DNA from: Bacillota bacterium
Lineage (GTDB): Bacteria; Bacillota; Clostridia; Lachnospirales; Lachnospiraceae
Direction: 5' to 3'
NCBI GenBank assembly: GCA_023436065.1
Contig: JAEZKU010000045.1
Coordinates: forward strand, 1 to 7,057
Length of the DNA stretch: 7,057 nt
Shown: piece after piece, positions 6,344 through 7,057 of the stretch
How positions within the stretch are numbered: the stretch's first letter is position 1
Layout: every line of letters begins with the position of its first letter
The notes under the pieces: generated by a model
The model's input: the letters and a program-made list of their open reading frames with translations, nothing else
Database searches by the model: none
What the model was told of the DNA's origin: nothing
Position numbers and translations under genes: made by a program

Positions 6344-6382
6344 ACCTTGCGCGGTTAGGCTTATAAAGTACCCGCGCAAGGT
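6344..6382 (-). promoter_or_regulatory. Intercistronic hairpin between binding-protein and permease genes
   Basis: Perfect 11-bp GC-rich inverted repeat, ACCTTGCGCGG (6344-6354) and CCGCGCAAGGT (6372-6382), with a 17-base loop. It starts 14 bases after the binding-protein stop and is followed on the minus strand by only four Ts before CCC, so it is at best a partial terminator. In other importer operons such hairpins protect the upstream message and give more binding protein than membrane subunit; that role here is inference. Confidence 0.65.
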
Positions 6383-6396
6383 CGTTCATATACAGT

Positions 6397-7057
6397 TTAC
6401 GGGCGGATTACAAACTCTAATAAATCCTCGGGAACGGTGATGCCGATAGAGTCCGCCACGTTGCCGTTGATGGTGAAATCAAACACCTTGAGCGACTCTA
6501 CGGGCATGGTCGCGGTCGATTCGCCGTTCAATACGCGCACGGCCATTTCGCCTGTCTGGTAGCCCAGGTTAAAGTAGTTGATGCCGAGTGTTGCAAACCC
6601 GCCGCCTGTAACCATGTTCGCCTCGCCGCAGATAACGGGTATTTTAGCCTCTTCGGCGACTGCACCGAGGGTGGGGATGGCGGAAGCAAGCGTATTGTCC
6701 GTTGGGACATAGATTGCGTCGCACTTACCAACGAGGGACTGCGCGGCCTGCTGCACGTCGTTGGCGTTGGTCACGGTTTGCTCCACTATGCTGAGTCCGC
6801 GCTTTTCTGCCTCAGCTTTGGCGATTTCGGCCTGCAATACGGAGTTATCCTCGCTTGAGGTAAACATAATGCCTACGGTTTTTGCTTCAGGCGCAAGCTT
6901 TACAAGAAGGTCAAACTGTTCGGCAATGGGATTCATATCGTTGGTGCCTGTCACGTTACCGCCCGGAGCCTGCGCGCTTGCCACAAGGCGTGCATCCACG
7001 GGGTCGGTCACGGCGGTGAAGAGTATGGGGATATCGCTTGTGAGCGAGGCGATAGAC
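6397..7057 (-). CDS. ABC importer substrate-binding protein (COG2984, TrpX-like), C-terminal part
   Basis: The visible 219 residues are the C-terminal two thirds of an ABC_sub_bind-type binding protein (Pfam PF04392), normally a lipoprotein of about 330 residues. The frame runs open to the right edge; the GTG at 7011 is an internal Val in the conserved PILFTAVTDPVDARLV stretch, so the start, signal peptide and lipobox Cys lie outside. Family landmarks are GGNVTGTNDM, QFDLLVKLAPEAKTVGIMF, IYVPTDNTL, VICGEANMV, GGFATLGINYFNLGYQTG and the ending VPEDLLEFVIRP. It is the first of the three ABC genes in transcription order and delivers ligand to the permease from outside the membrane. Streptococcal TrpX relatives bind tryptophan, but many members have no known ligand, so none is assigned. 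Stop TAA at 6399-6397. Confidence 0.92.
   Translation of the reverse strand, partial: SIASLTSDIPILFTAVTDPVDARLVASAQAPGGNVTGTNDMNPIAEQFDLLVKLAPEAKTVGIMFTSSEDNSVLQAEIAKAEAEKRGLSIVEQTVTNANDVQQAAQSLVGKCDAIYVPTDNTLASAIPTLGAVAEEAKIPVICGEANMVTGGGFATLGINYFNLGYQTGEMAVRVLNGESTATMPVESLKVFDFTINGNVADSIGITVPEDLLEFVIRP

Overview
The window looks like the chromosome of an anaerobic Gram-positive bacterium, most likely a Clostridia member (Oscillospiraceae/Ruminococcaceae-like gut organism). The reasons are a very large repeat-rich wall-anchored surface protein ending in an IPNTG sorting signal, a SigA-type promoter, a compact U-tailed terminator, AGGAG-type ribosome binding sites and a TrpXYZ-like ABC cassette common in Firmicutes. 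The taxonomic call is inference only.

Layout. (1) Positions 2-3988, plus strand: the C-terminal 1328 codons of a giant cell-surface protein whose start lies left of the window. It has three tandem modules rich in GLUG repeats (the first cut by the window edge), then MBG-like and YDG-type Ig-like domains, a C-terminal beta-rich domain, and a sorting signal with membrane anchor. (2) Positions 3989-4254: a non-coding convergent intergenic region. It holds scrambled tRNA-Ser fragments (4082-4111) and a perfect 18-bp hairpin terminator (4216-4256). (3) Positions 4255-4343, minus strand: tRNA-Ser with anticodon CGA and an encoded CCA, driven by its own promoter at 4383-4411. (4) Positions 4440 to the right edge, minus strand: a three-gene ABC importer cassette in the order substrate-binding protein (partial), permease, ATPase. 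It corresponds to the poorly characterised COG2984/COG4120/COG1101 set, whose best-known relatives are streptococcal TrpXYZ.

The surface-protein gene and the tRNA/ABC unit converge, and the symmetric terminator at 4216-4256 can serve both sides. The three ABC genes are co-oriented, but both gaps inside the operon carry strong RNA structure. An 11-bp-stem hairpin lies between the binding-protein and permease genes. A chain of five or six hairpins, some mutually exclusive, fills most of the 203-nt gap between the permease and ATPase genes. These structured gaps and the rearranged tRNA pieces are the least ordinary signals here. I see no CRISPR array, transposase, phage gene or defence system, so I do not claim a new multi-gene system.
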